From positions 14,617,542-14,681,541 of the forward strand of contig OZ023209.1 in assembly GCA_963995525.1 (NCBI GenBank): a stretch of 64,000 bases of DNA, written 5' to 3'. Every line of letters begins with the position of its first letter. The stretch's first letter is position 1. A model generated the notes under the pieces. It had not been told where the DNA came from. It was given only the letters and a program-made list of their open reading frames with translations, and searched no databases. Position numbers and translations under genes: made by a program. This DNA is from Escarpia spicata. Its lineage: Eukaryota; Annelida; Polychaeta; Sabellida; Siboglinidae. Positions 27,901 to 42,200 of the stretch are shown piece after piece.

Positions 27901-30900
27901 CCGTGCTGACGTTGTTACATTCATGTGAATATTATTTTGTTATCGTTAATAAAGCTTTTTAAACTAATTGAGACAGGCGAGGATATTTTCTTGTTTTATG
28001 TTGTACACTACATAATCATTATATATGACTTTACAAAGACACATCGATAAAGTATTATAATTAGCGAATATCAGTATGGCGCTATGACTGTCTATGGGCG
28101 ATGACTATGTCTTTGTATGGCCTAAACCTATGGGCGTATGGCTATGGTCATTCACTTGACTCGCACAACGGTGATACGATGACTATGTGCATTTTTTGTG
28201 CAACCTGTTATGAGAGATCACCTGTCTTGAGAGACCGTTTTTGATGCACAGAAGGGGCGGTCTCCCAAGACAGGTTTTACTGTCTAAAATTATTAATTTT
28301 GTCAATTTTTTGGGTGTCGGAAACATACAATATCTGAAAATATGCAGTTGCTACGGTAGATAAATAGTTGAAATAAACCAAATATAGTTATATAAATAAG
28401 TAAATTAAGGTAACAGCAGGAGGTTAACACAGTGGGCTTCTAACACAACACAGCAGGTCCATTCTTTTGTTCTTGTATTGTGTTTCAAGCCCAGTTGTTT
28501 TCTGCTACCTTTAACTTCTCCTGTCTCTGACAGAATATATCCCAACTAGTTTCTCCTGTCTCTGACAGAATATATCCTAACTAGTTTCTCCTGTCTCTGA
28601 CAGAATAGATCCCAATTAGCTTCTCCTGTCTTTGACAGAATAGATCCCAATTAGCTTCTCCTTTCTCTGACAGAATAGATCCCAATTAGCTTCTCCTGTC
28701 TCTGACAGAATATATCCCAATTAGCTTCTCCTTTCTCTGACAGAATATATCCCAATTGGCTTCTCCTGTCTCTGACAGAATATATCCCAATTAGTTTCTC
28801 CTTTCTCGGACAAAATAGATCCCAATTAGCTTCTCCTGTCTCTGACAGAATAGATACCAATTAGTTTCTCCTTTCTCTGACAGAATAGATCCCATTTGGC
28901 TTCTCCTTTCTCTGACAGAATAGATCCCAATTAGCTTCTCCTGTCTCTGACAGAATAGATCCCAATTAGCTTCTCGTGTCTCTGACAGAATAGATCCCAA
29001 TTAGCTTCTACTGTCTCTGACAGAATAAATCCCAATTAGCTTCTCCTTTCTCTGACAGAATAGATCCCAATTAGCTTCTCCTTTCTCTGACAGAATATAT
29101 CCCAATTAGCTTCTCCTGTCTCTGACAGAATAGATCCTAATTAGCTTCTCCTGTCTCTGACAGAATAGATCCCAATTAGCTTCTCCTGTCTCTGACAGAA
29201 TAGATCCCAATTAGCTTCTACTGTCTCTGACAGAATAAATCCCAATTAGCTTCTCCTGTCTCTGACAGAATAGGTCTCAATTAGCTTCTCCTGTCTCTGA
29301 CAGAATTTATCTAAATTAGTTTCTCCTTTCTCTGACAGAATAGATCCAAATTAGCTTCTCCTTTCTCTGACAGAATAGATCCTAATTAGCTTCTCCTGTC
29401 TCTGACAGAATAGGTCCCAATTAGCTTCTCCTGTCTCTGACAGAATTTATCCCAATTAGTTTCTCAATTACTAAATGTTTTTGCTATACATATATGTGTC
29501 CAATGACAAGAAATTAGCTTGAACAATAATCATAGACACCAAATGTGACCCATAAATATAAAGTGTCCTGTCTTCGAATGGTCATATCTGTCAGCTTTCT
29601 AGAGTTGAGTCCTGACATTTTACACGAGCACGCACCCACACACACACACATGTACACTCACACACACGCACGCACACACACGCATGCACACTCACACACT
29701 CTACCATGAAAGATCATGTACAATAGTGTGTCAGAATATAACTTTGACATAAATACATTGTATAGTACATACAACAGTTTTAATTTCAGGTTGTAATTTC
29801 TGGGCTGGTTACTGTGGCAAGTAGAATCTCGCAACACCTGGATGTGAAACTGGTAACCAAGGCAACACAGAGGAACCAGAAAGAGGCTGCAGTAACGTTA
29901 GGAGCTCACAAGACACTGCCATCGTTTGTTGTCAATCATTCCGATGTGCATTCACTAAAGCTGAGGTTAATGGGAGTCAAAATGCCCTGGTCACAGGAAC
30001 TTGTCATCACTGGCGACAAGGTCAAGGATGCCAAACTTGTCAAGGTCAGATCATGTTGAATAGTTTTGTTATGAATCTTTAGATAAGCCTGTTCTGTTGC
30101 AGTGACTACCGGTAGTATTGGTGCCTTGTAAATTTTACTATGTTACGGTTTTATTTGATTTTTTTTGTTTCCACTTGAGCAATAAGATTAGAGAAATCTC
30201 TGAATGTGCTCATATTTTTAATTGTCATTATTGACAGAAATGCAGTTGTTTGTTTTGATAAGAACTATTTTCTTACAAAGTTTGATGTGAGAAACTTTGA
30301 TAGTTTACATTGTGTCGGTGACACTGTGTTAGAGCAGTGGAGACAATAACACCACTCACATCACTCTCTGTGTCAGTGTCAGTGTCAGTAGCAACACTTT
30401 CACCAATCATGACACTGTCAGTAATCATGACACTGTCACCAGTGACACACTGTCGGTAATAAAACTGCCCTCAGTCATAACATTTTCAGCAGTCATGACA
30501 TTGTCGTCAGTCGTAACACTGATCGTAGCTACAAAACTGACAACGTGGTTATGTCAGTGACTGTCACTAGTGATGACAATGAGTGTCACTAATGGTGACA
30601 TTAAATGTCAGTAGTTATGACATTAATGACAATGGCAACAAACAGATGATGACATTCAAGTGACCTGTGTTTCAGATTCCGCTTCATGACAAGGTCAACT
30701 TCATCCATGTTTGGTGCCACGTGTTCACCGAGACTCACCACTCAGTCAGTCGCAGTCTGGTAGGTGGCGCCACGTATCCACACAATCGCTCAGAATAATA
30801 ATAAATTAATGTTCAACGAGTTCTCTTTGATGCTTTATATCACACTTATTCAAAGTAGTTCTACATGCAAAATTGTTTTTAATTTATTAATTATTTTATT

Positions 30901-33900
30901 ATATTGTAACATTATGCATCATTTTAAAATTGTGATAAGTAGTGCATTATCTTTTTATTTGTGCATTGAGTAATTAGAGACCACGCTATTATTTTGTATG
31001 CTGTGAAGTGCCTTGAACAAATAAAACATAGTATTATTTATTGATTTGCTCACGTTCCAGATCCTGATAACACCAGTGTTTGTCGTGAGATCAGACCTCC
31101 CTCTTCCTCTCCTTATGAACATCGAAACGCCTCGACTCAAGTCCCACCACCAGGTGGAGCTACGAGGACGTGGTGACGAGAACCAGCTCGACACCATGAG
31201 CGCCGATATGTCACACAATGTCACATTCAAACTGGGGTAAGCAAAGAGAAATGTGGTGGCTGTGGTCGAGCAGTCAGGGTGCGAGACTGTCGACCAGAGG
31301 AACCATGGTGCCATCCAACTAGTGGTTCTGCAGTGTCGAAACACTGGCTATTTCATTCACACATAGTTGTGTGTGTCTTTCAGAAGTGACAATATAAGCC
31401 GTTGGTCACTTCTATCTGGTGTCTAAGACTGGGAAAGTAAAAGATCTCACGCAGTGTGTAAATATGTAACCTGTAGTGGACTCTCTTACTCTAGAGAAGG
31501 AGTGCTATGTAAACTAAGGTTGACAATACTGTAGCCATATACATGATGAGAATGCCACATGTAGAATATCCAGTGAAAACAGGATATATTAAGGGGAAAA
31601 GGTGGATAGAACGTTAGAGAATAAAAATACTGGATGCGGCAATGGTAGTCGATTGGAAAAGGGTTTCTTTATATGAGGGTTAGAAACAATGAAATTCACC
31701 ATACTGTTTGTGGCGATCCAGTCCTATTAATTACCCAAGTTATAGTAACAACATTTTAAAATGTTCTTATCAACATTGACACAGCTTGGAGCCTTGGAAA
31801 CGGTATGAAATTTTTAATCAAGCTGAGTGTATTCATGTTATGTTTTATGTTACCAGGGCTAGTCGCCAGGTGTCAGCACCTGCCCTCACTCTGGCTTCAG
31901 GCATGATCGAGCAGGTTGAACGGACATCTGTGGAGAAAGTTGACATTGATGCAATGTTAGCAACACAGCTTCCAGAGGGAGCCACCATCCACCAGTGGCC
32001 ATACGATGGTGCAATGTTGTCACCTGCGTTTTCGTCCCCTCGAAGACCTGCAAACTTTGTTTTGTCACAGTCACCAGTGGTGACACCTGATGGCATCGAA
32101 CAGGCTGATATCGAGCTGAAGATCGGGCTGAGTCAGTACTGGCCTGGCTGCAACTCGCTGCTCATCAGTGTCGCCCCCTATTGGCTGATGGTGAACGAGA
32201 CGGACATCGATCTCGTTGTGATAGATGGTGACAGTGGTCACCAGTGGAGCCTGCCCCACGATTTGACGATTGCGCCTCCAGAGTTTGAGGTGATTCCAGT
32301 CTGTGCGAAATGCTTTCACTTATGCCACTAGTTCATACACAGATCTCTTACATAATGTTTCATATTTTGGTCATTCCTTTATTTATATCACCAGTCATTT
32401 ATTTTGCCATGGACTTAATTATTTAGCCATGCATAAGTCTGTTTTTTTAGTTATTTAAATAACCGATCATTGATTTGGTAATTTTTTAAATATTTACTAA
32501 GCATCCATATTATGGGTGTATTTAGAAACAGTCTAAAATACTTTATAAATTACAGCCATCGTTTGAGACCTGCCCCAATGAATCAAGTAGTAAGTCACAC
32601 AGGCCTATCTGCAGTCGAGCCAATGCGTACGGGTATCATTTTGACTCCTATCAACTATTGTTTTTTTAACGTGTATTCATAAAATGCTTGTATTTGATTA
32701 GTTTTGTATTACTGATCGAGTTAACTAAACTGGACATTATAAGATGAGATTACAAACTATTCATTTCTGCCAAAATTACAACATTTATGGTACATGATCG
32801 AGACAGCTATTTTTGGCTCGGGTGCAGAATAGGCCTGTGCCACTTCACACCCGGTTCGCTGTGACGAGTCACACACGTGTCTTTGATGATTTGTTTCAGT
32901 CAACGTTTTGCCTCGGGTTTGTGAGAGACGGTCAGTTGCACATGTCATCAGCAGTGAGTCTGTCAGAGGAGGACAACACTGGTCACTACCTGCCCCGCAT
33001 TGAGGGTCTACTCTACCGCTGTGGCCACACCCCCGTGTCCATCTACGTCCGCACGGCTCCGGCCACCTCTGCTACAACTACAGTGGTGGGAATCTTCTTC
33101 CATTATACGACCAACGTCATTTTGTTGATGATTCTGTAGTAGAGTTTTTTTAAACCGCCACTCAATGAGTCGACAACAGGTTTTTTCCATTTCCCTGCGT
33201 GTGATATTTAACTTCCCCTGGCGTAGACACTACATAGAATCGACCAACGACCTATAGTGTCTCTTTGAAAAGACCCAGGTAGCGTGAACAAAATTGCCCA
33301 AGTTTCTACACAGGCGGCCGCCGAACCAGTACCGAACCACCGCTCGGCATATGCCGCGATTCAAACACCGGTTCCTCCAAATGACAGTCAAGCACTCTAT
33401 CCACTCGATCTCTGCACCCCATGCTCGTATATCTTGGTGGTTTTATTCCTGTGTGTTGTACCCCTTTAAAAATGCATAAAAATCACTTCTTAAGATAACA
33501 GTTATAAATTGTATAAAAAAAATTGTAAATTAGTTTTTGTATTAAAAAATCCATAGATCTCAGAAATTATTCTTTGACACCAGCATGTGTTTTTGTTTAT
33601 GTGCAATCAACCGCGAACATACCTTATGGTGAAAGCCGATATGTCAAATTATACTCGGTTAAAAATGCATTATAACAATTACAAATCGTATCTAAAAAAA
33701 AATTTGTAAATTGGTTTTGTTTTAAAAAAATGCAAAGATCCCAGAAAAGATGCTTTCTCTTCAGTGTGTTTTTGGTTTTTGTGCAATCAACCATGACCTT
33801 ATCGTACTAACCAATGCCTCATGTATGTGAACACGATGTTACTAGTTTCTTGTTGTCCTCCAGGTGTGCCACCTGGTACTACAATCAGTCATGCGTGACG

Positions 33901-36900
33901 GTCTCCGAATAGTCACCGTCAGGGAGAAATTCCAGCTGGCCAACTTCATGTCATGTGACATGTCGGTCCAGTGTCACGCTCTGCCGGTTCCGTCCAACAA
34001 CAAGGTAAGTTTCTTCATCAACAACTGGCTGATGATGATTGTCAAATATAATATAAGTAAATGGTGATTGACTGCCGTGGGTGCAGTTAGAATGTAAAAA
34101 ACCCTCCCCCACCCGTGTAAAGTTAACAGTCTGATAGATTTTTTAGCCCAAACGTGCAGCGAGAAGTATGACGAAAATGGTGTCATGACCTTGGCATCAT
34201 AATAACGGTATCATGCATAGCTATGCATCATTAACGGTGCCATGACAGTTTTATTTTTTGGTTGTCTCATATCCGATTATTTTACTGTCAATGAGTGAAT
34301 GAACAATTTGCAACAATGCACAGTTTTAAAGTACCTCACTGTTTGTATTCTCTTCCAGATCACCATTGACAGTACGACAAGTCATGTGTCCCTCATCTCG
34401 AGTACAGAGCAACATGTGGACCGTCTAAAACAGGAACTACATCCACTCCTCTTCTGGGATGTTCCGTTACTATCAGCGGATTCGTCCCTGGACACCCTTG
34501 ACTATGCCTTCCATCTTTGCCTCGCCCTGGACAACACACAGGCACACCCCAGAGGTGGCCATCTTGAACAGGACTCAACACCCAATCACAGCTGTGGTTA
34601 CATCGACCAATCAAAAGGCGCCACATGGAGCTGTCCTGTGTGGCTACCAGTGAAGAGTGCTGCAGTTAGAACTAATGTGTCTGTGCAGTGTTGTGGTGGT
34701 GACGGTGGAGTGTTATCGGGGGACACGATGTTGTGTACAGTGATGACAGAAATGGAAGATGGAGTTGTTTACATCGTCATTGCCAAGGAGACCAGTCCAC
34801 CGCTGCAGATACACAACAACTGTCCATTTCCGCTACACTTTGGCCAGGGACTGCTGACCAAGACTGCGTCAGAAGGTACACTTTGTCGCTAGTTCCAAAC
34901 TTTCTCCAGTTTGAGCTTTGTCTGTGAATTCCCACAAATTCTGTGGCAAAATATTGTTTCTAAGGTTTTTCAAAAGTGACACTAAAACTCCTCCATCGAG
35001 TGGACAAAGTTAAAAGAACCAAGTCATAGTTGTCAAACTATGTAATAATCACACCATGGCTTAATACTTCCCGGATAAGCGGAATTGCTTTGATGAATAC
35101 CTCTGCCTAAGGTTGAAGTTTACAAAGATACTGCATTAAATAGTAAGTAAGAAATGGAAATAACAGAATATAATATCAAGGTAACTAGTTCTAGTTTTAT
35201 TCCTACAACACTGCTTCTGCTTCATGCAAACAAAGACAACCTGAGCTGTCTGTGTTCTTGTTGCCATGGTAACATAGTGTTTACAATGTCAGATTCTCAG
35301 TCAAGGGCACCTGATTTTGAATATTAACCCTCTTGCTCCAATTTCAAGGCTTGGGCAATATTGTTCACTCCATGTTGCTTCAGTTGACACTCGGCTGTAT
35401 GGATGAGTACCTGTCAACAGACAGTGGTGGGTGTTTGAGAACAAATAGTATTCAGACAGAAATTACAGCATGGCTGAATGCTTCCCAGATGGGATGGTGT
35501 TCAATTGAACAGGTCTGCCAGGGAGTAAAGTATAAAGCACTTTGAGCAGTGTGATGTTTGTATTAGGTCTAAACATACAGTCTAGTTAGCTGCTATTATA
35601 TTAAGATCAGTCAGCTAGGTTTGGAGTAAAGCATTACATCATTGGGACCGAGACACGTCGCACGTGTAATCATTATGTCTCTATAAGTTATGTAGTAACT
35701 TAACTTTGTATGTGTGAACGGACATAACAAGTAGTACCAAGGGTTTGATACCATGCTGCTATATAAGAATACATCATTTGTTGAAACCTTATTAATATTA
35801 ACCTTCTGTTTGTTGGCAGCTGCCACTGTTTATGAGGAGACCCTGTCGACACCGTGCATTCCAACGGTACCCGCATTTGGTTGTGCCTGCTACGCATTCC
35901 CTGCCACAAACCAGGCATTCCCGCAGATTGTACAGCTGCCTACGCAACCGAAGCTTCACCTGGCAGGCTGTCAGAAAGTAACAGGTGGGGAAATATCACA
36001 GGGGGCGTGTCCACTGTGTTGCCATGGCGACGGGAACTCTGTGGTGTTCTGGAGTTATGGTCTCGATGTCGTGATGGAACACGACACGTTCGTGAACCTG
36101 CCCGAATGCTCCGATGTCAAAGTTCACATTGAGAAAGTAGGTCACACCACTTGTGTCTACGTTGACCCGATTACGCGTGCAGAGATCTCGGCAAAGGAGA
36201 TCCGCAGTCGCATCAGGGGCTCGACCTCTGCTGCTTCGACAAAGGTGAAGGTCATTTCAGTGCACAAGTACTGTATGCTTATTTTACATTAGATATCAGT
36301 TGACTGCTCCGTGTGATTCCTTAAATACTCTCTAGTGGTGTTGTAAAGCATAAGCTTTAATAGGCACATTTTAAAATGAAAGTTTAGCTGTTCTTTAGTA
36401 CTAAGTATAAGCTTAATTAGTCACATTTAACATGAAAGTTGTAAGTGTTCTTTAGTACTAAGTCTAAGCTTAATGAGTCACATTTTAACATGAAAGTTGT
36501 AAGTGTACTTTAGTACTAAGCATAAGCTTAATGAGTCACATTTTAACATGAAAGTTGTAAGTGTTCTTTAGTACTAAGTATAAGCTTAATGAGTCACATT
36601 TTAACATGAAAGTTGTAAGTGTACTTTAGTACTAAGTATAAGCTTAATGAGTCACATTTTAACATGAAAGTTGTAAGTGTTCTTTAGTACTAAGTATAAG
36701 CTTAATGAGTCACATTTTAACATGAAAGTTGTAAGTGTTCTTTAGTACTAAGTATAAGCTTAATTAGTCACATTTTAACATGAAAGTTGTAAGTGTTCTT
36801 TAGTAATAAGTATAAGCTTAATGAGTCACATTTTAACATGAAAGTTGTAAGTGTTCTTTAGTACTAAGCATAAGCTTAATTAGTCACATTTTAACATGAA

Positions 36901-39207
36901 AGTTGTAAGTGTTCTTTAATACTATGTATAAGCTTAATGAGTCACATTTAAAAATGAAAGTTTAAGTGTTCTTTAGTATACATGTACAGTATGCTTCCTA
37001 CATATTGTCATAAAGTAAAGAAAAACAATTGTTCCTGAGCAGTATACTTTTGTATATGTTATGCATGTGAGCAGAGTAGGGACTGTTCCTTACTAGTGTG
37101 TCTTGAGTGTTTCATACAGGTTGTCTTTAAGTAGGAGATTGAAAATGTGGTCATTTTGAAAAAGCATAGAATTGTATGAATGATACAGGTGGTCATTATA
37201 GAGAAGAGTGACACTGTCTGTATGTTTCATACAGGTGGTCATTATAGAGAAGAGGGACACTGTGTCTGTGTGTTTCATATAGGTGGTCATTATAGAGAAA
37301 TGTGGAAGCATGTGTTTTGTACATTTGGTTGTTATAGAGAAGAATGAAATGGTGTATCTGTGTGTTCAATGCAGGTGGTCGTTATAGAGAACAAACCAAC
37401 AACCACCATCGCGTCTGTACCAAAAAGTCCACTGCGGAGTGATGGAGCACCGGAGCGGAGGAGAATGCCGCCCCCGCTGAGGCGAGGGTTCACCCTGGAG
37501 GTGTCTGGGGTGTGTGATCATGCCCTCTTAACCCTCAGCGAGGAGGTCACATCGCCCCACCTCGTCTCAGACTTCGTCTCTCTCTCTGCCGATGACATCT
37601 TCGTGTGCATACACAACCCCGAGGACGTATACGACACTGCAGCGCCACCTATGAGACACGGAACACACACGCACTGGCAATGCAGCATCGGTGACCTCCA
37701 ACTGGACAATCAGCTGTACGACCACGGGAACTTCGACTTCCCTGTAGTCGTACTCCGTCAGCAGACTGACACGCCACCTGGTGTCATGGGGAAGGACCTG
37801 CTGAAATTCCGACTGGAAGAACGGCTGGATCGTGCGAAGAACAACGCGATGGTCGCGGTGATATTAATCACATGCACCGATGTCATTGACGGTCACGTCG
37901 ATGTACAATCGTTAGACATCGATATAAAACCACTCGTGATGCTCTTTGAAGACACGTTCATGTATGAGATTCTCAAACGGATCGATCGCTTTGTGCCGGT
38001 CGGTTTATCTGCGCCACTGCCCAAGCGGTGCCGGCGTGGTGCACCGCAGGTTGTCAGAGAGAACGCCGTCGCTCTCGTGTTGAATCCGTGTCATCTGGAT
38101 CGCGTCCGGGTCGCACCACTACAGATCCTTCTCAGCATCCATGCCTCACTGAAGCTGTTCATCGCATGTGACGACACGCCGCTCAGTTTCAAGGTGTTTG
38201 AGCGCAACCAGTTGTTCACGTCACAATACCAGTTGGTGCGGACACTGGTCATTCACTACGTGATGGCCATGCTGACCAGAGCCGGTGAGGCGGTAGTGAC
38301 CGATGTTCGTGTTTCGTTGTGTACTTTTAAAAAGCACATGTCTAACTTACTTGTAACTTAATCTTTGGCACTGAAAGACTCCATCTAACCTTCACTTCAC
38401 TGAATTTGTCGATAAATAAATAAATAAAAGTACTTATGTAGCGCCCAATCAATTAAAATTGCCTTCGGGCACTTTACATACATTCACACATATATAATAG
38501 TATTTTACATAAAAAGAAGTGATGTGATGTTTTGAGAGAGCATAGAAAGAAAATCAACAATGTCAACACAGAAACAAAAGCACAATTGTATCACGCATTT
38601 GCTCGAAGATTCTAATTGTGAGAACCACTTGAATCACTATGAGCTGAATTAAGTAATTTTCAGTTTGTTTGATGATTTTACCAAAACTACATTCAAAACA
38701 TTACAAAATCAAGCTAGCATGTCTTAGTGGGTACGAGGTAGGCATGCTTTTTTACAAAATTAACTTGAAATGAGATGAGCGAAAGTCGAATTGAGGAGGC
38801 TGCTTTAACATCTGCCTTAAGAATACCGTTGACCTTGCTACAACTCCCATTTCCTCACCCAGGCCTCATAGTGGGATCACTGGACATCCTCGGCAATCCA
38901 ACGGGACTGATCCGCAACTTTGGTACCGGGGTGGCCGACCTGTTCCGCCTGCCCTACGAGGGGGCGAGACACGGGCCAGGGGCGTTCCTCTCAGGGGTCA
39001 CACACGGCATGACCTCTCTCCTCAGGCATGTGTCTACTGGTGAGTTGTCTTGTTCATCTGTCAGACTGGCGGAGTGGTCAGTATGGGCACGGTCACTAAA
39101 GGTCAGTGTTTGGTCACTTTGTCAGCTTCCGGTGCATGTTCGTAAAATATTTAGTTTTGATTCCATACCTCTGACAAACATGACTACCTTTATCCCAGAT
39201 TACACAT

Positions 39208-39270
<63 letters not shown>

Positions 39271-42200
39271 CACATACATACATGCCACACACGCTACACA
39301 ACACACACTCACTAGCTCAATCATAGTTAGATATGTTGGCTATGATGCATTGAACCATGGCTGTGTTAGCACACCATTACCTGTGTTGTCTCCCCTATCT
39401 AGGCACTCTCACTTCCATCACCAACTTTGCATCGAGTCTCTCTCGTAACATGGACCGACTGTCTCTCGATCACACCTATCGTGAGCAGCAGGAGTGGCTC
39501 CGACAGCGCCCCCTGGGGGTAGTAGATGGTGTTCGCAGTGGACTCACAGGCTTCGGACTCAGTCTACTTGGTCAGTTGTCTTCTCACAAACTTCTCCATT
39601 TTCTTCAATTTCAAATGATCACAAATGAATGAATTATTATATTTCTCGCTAGTTTGCTTTGTCCACTACCTGTCCATAGCAGTAATCTGACCGTAGTGGA
39701 CATATTGAGCTATTCCGATGAAGTTTAATTGTACTATAAAAAGAGGCAGGTCGTTCATAGTTTTTCATTTGTTAGTATAATTTTCTTAAGACTATAATAA
39801 CTATGTTGAAGATATGCTGCTCGTGTTGTGTTAGGTAAGCCCCTAACAACATTCACAATTTGGAAGGTACGACCCCGGAGCATGTTCAGATAGTAAACAA
39901 AACATTAAGTTTCAAAACAAGCTTTATTGGCAATAACGCCAAGACGGGCTGAGTTAACCGCAATATCCTTTGATGTTCAACGGTGTCCCATTTTCCCACG
40001 TTCAAGATAGCAGACTTCCTGTTACAAATGCCAGTTAATTCCAGGTAGAGGAATGCTGGTAATACTGGCTCCCTTTAACAGCAAAACCAAACTACGATAT
40101 ATTTCCAGGTGCGATTGCGGGTATTGCTGACCAGCCCCTGCAGATTGTTGCCGGTAGCGATGCGGAGAGACCCTCTTCTGCCATGCAGACAGCTACGGGG
40201 GTCGTGGTAGGAGTCGGCAAGGGTCTTGTCGGGGTTGTCACCAAGCCAATAGGTGGCGCCGCTGGTTTTGTCTCGCAGACGAGTCTCGGACTGCTGGAGG
40301 GAACGGGCCTGAGTTGTAGGCTGAAGAAACGACAGAGGGCGCTGGAACAGAATATAGGGGCATATGTCAACTCAAGGCTCAAGTACATGGAGTAAGTAGA
40401 ATGGAGCTCAATTACTGTTCTTCCTCCTTGTTCCCTGTAGAGGGGTGAGGGTCAGGTTTAGTACCATTGGACCACTCGCTCTGTTCTTTCTCTCCAACTT
40501 CATGACAGGAGACCCCTTTCCACCTTTCATCCAAACCCACTCGTCTCTCGGCCCTCCTCAAACAGTCCGCTCATCTCAGTTGTGGCTTTCTCCTTTTCCT
40601 GCAATCCATAACTCTAGTTGCAAATGTATGACATGGTAGAACCTTATGAGTTGTTCAGAGTACCTACTCTTACAAAAAAAATCTATTTTTCATGAAATGT
40701 GGCCAAGAAGGGACATTAAATTTTTGTTTGGGATTTGATGTGGCACATCTTCCTCTGCTATGCCTGCTCAATGTTTCGTCTACATAAGTTCCGGTCTTCT
40801 GTGATGGTTTTCCACTCTCGTCTGTTTGTACTTGCCAGTTCTACATCTCTCTCTGTCTGCCCATCTTTATTTTGTTCTTCCTCTTCTTCATATTTCACTC
40901 AACCTTGACTTAGTTCATATTATTTTTCTTTTCAATCCATAAACCACGAATATATCTCATGAACTTGGCAAACTCCAATAAATATCACTAACATAGTTCG
41001 CTCAGCCATAACCGTTCCACATGGCTGCTTCTGTGACTGCAGGAAAATGCTGCAGACAGTAACGAATGGTGACATCATCACAAGTCTTGCTGCGGACCTG
41101 TCACAGCCGACCCGAGGCTACGACGCCTGTGTCCTACTTCTCACACCAGAGGTCCTCTTCATTGTCAGTGTCGCCAGCGATGACCAGCAGAGGGCGTTCC
41201 CGTTGTCCGAGATCGAGTGTCGCGGCAGTGCGGAGGACGCGAATGTTCTGCAGCTGTTGATGAGACAACACAAACTCGACTCTTGTTCGTGGGTCAGTAA
41301 TTGTGAACGTTGGTGTGAAGTGAACTCAAAGCAAGGCTTGCTATAAGATTAAACGCAGATTTAATTAGAACTGTTTTATACTATTATTTTAATGATGCTT
41401 TCTATTTTATATAGGGCAAGAGCAATTGTATAGGAAGGTTACAATATTACAAAGTTACATAGAAATGTGTTTTTATATATTTATATTATCTGACTGAATT
41501 TTGGCAGCTTTGACATCATATTTAATTACTATTAACTAGCAAATCATATACAACATTGCCTTTTTTTATATTACCAAAATGGGGCTCTAATTTTAATAGA
41601 AAATACGGAGGAATGTCCAAATACATCATATCCAGGGCGGCATTTTAGTAACTTGTGAGAATTGGTCGTTAGGCAAAATATGATTTGATGAATCTATCAA
41701 TTAATACTACAGTTGAACCTTTATTTGCGGTCACCTCAGTAATACAGCCACCTCACAATTAAGGTCACTCTGGGAGTCTCAAATATTTTTGTAACTAAAG
41801 TATAGGAAATGAGTCCTGCTAATACAGTCACTTTGGTATTCAGGTCACTTTCGTCCAGTCCCGAGGGTGGCCTTAATAGTGAGGTACCACTGGCAGCGTT
41901 CGAAATAGCACTTGTCCGTTTGTCCAGGACAAGTTATTTTTGGCCTGGACAAGTAAAATGACTCTACATGGTTATCCGGTGGACAAGTGAAAATTTACAA
42001 AATAAATAGTGACACGTACAACATTGCAAACTTTTTATTTGAGGAAATTCAAACGTAAACAAAGTTCACTAGCAATCGCGCACGTTGCAATCTTGTTAGT
42101 GTGTCAACGTTTAGTGCCTGTGTTAACAGGGTTATCCGCTGAGCGCACCGGCCTAGCTCTGTCACACACGTAGGATCAGCCATCGTTGATCGAGGCTGTA

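Noticed and set aside
34393..34626. Antisense frames over VPS13B exons (for example here and at 32071-32319)
   Set aside because: Shadows of GC-richer coding exons on the + strand.
947..40108. Introner-type intron gain explaining the shared R1 repeats before exons 2 and 28
   Set aside because: The 5' parts of the two introns are unrelated and the repeats do not span donor to acceptor.
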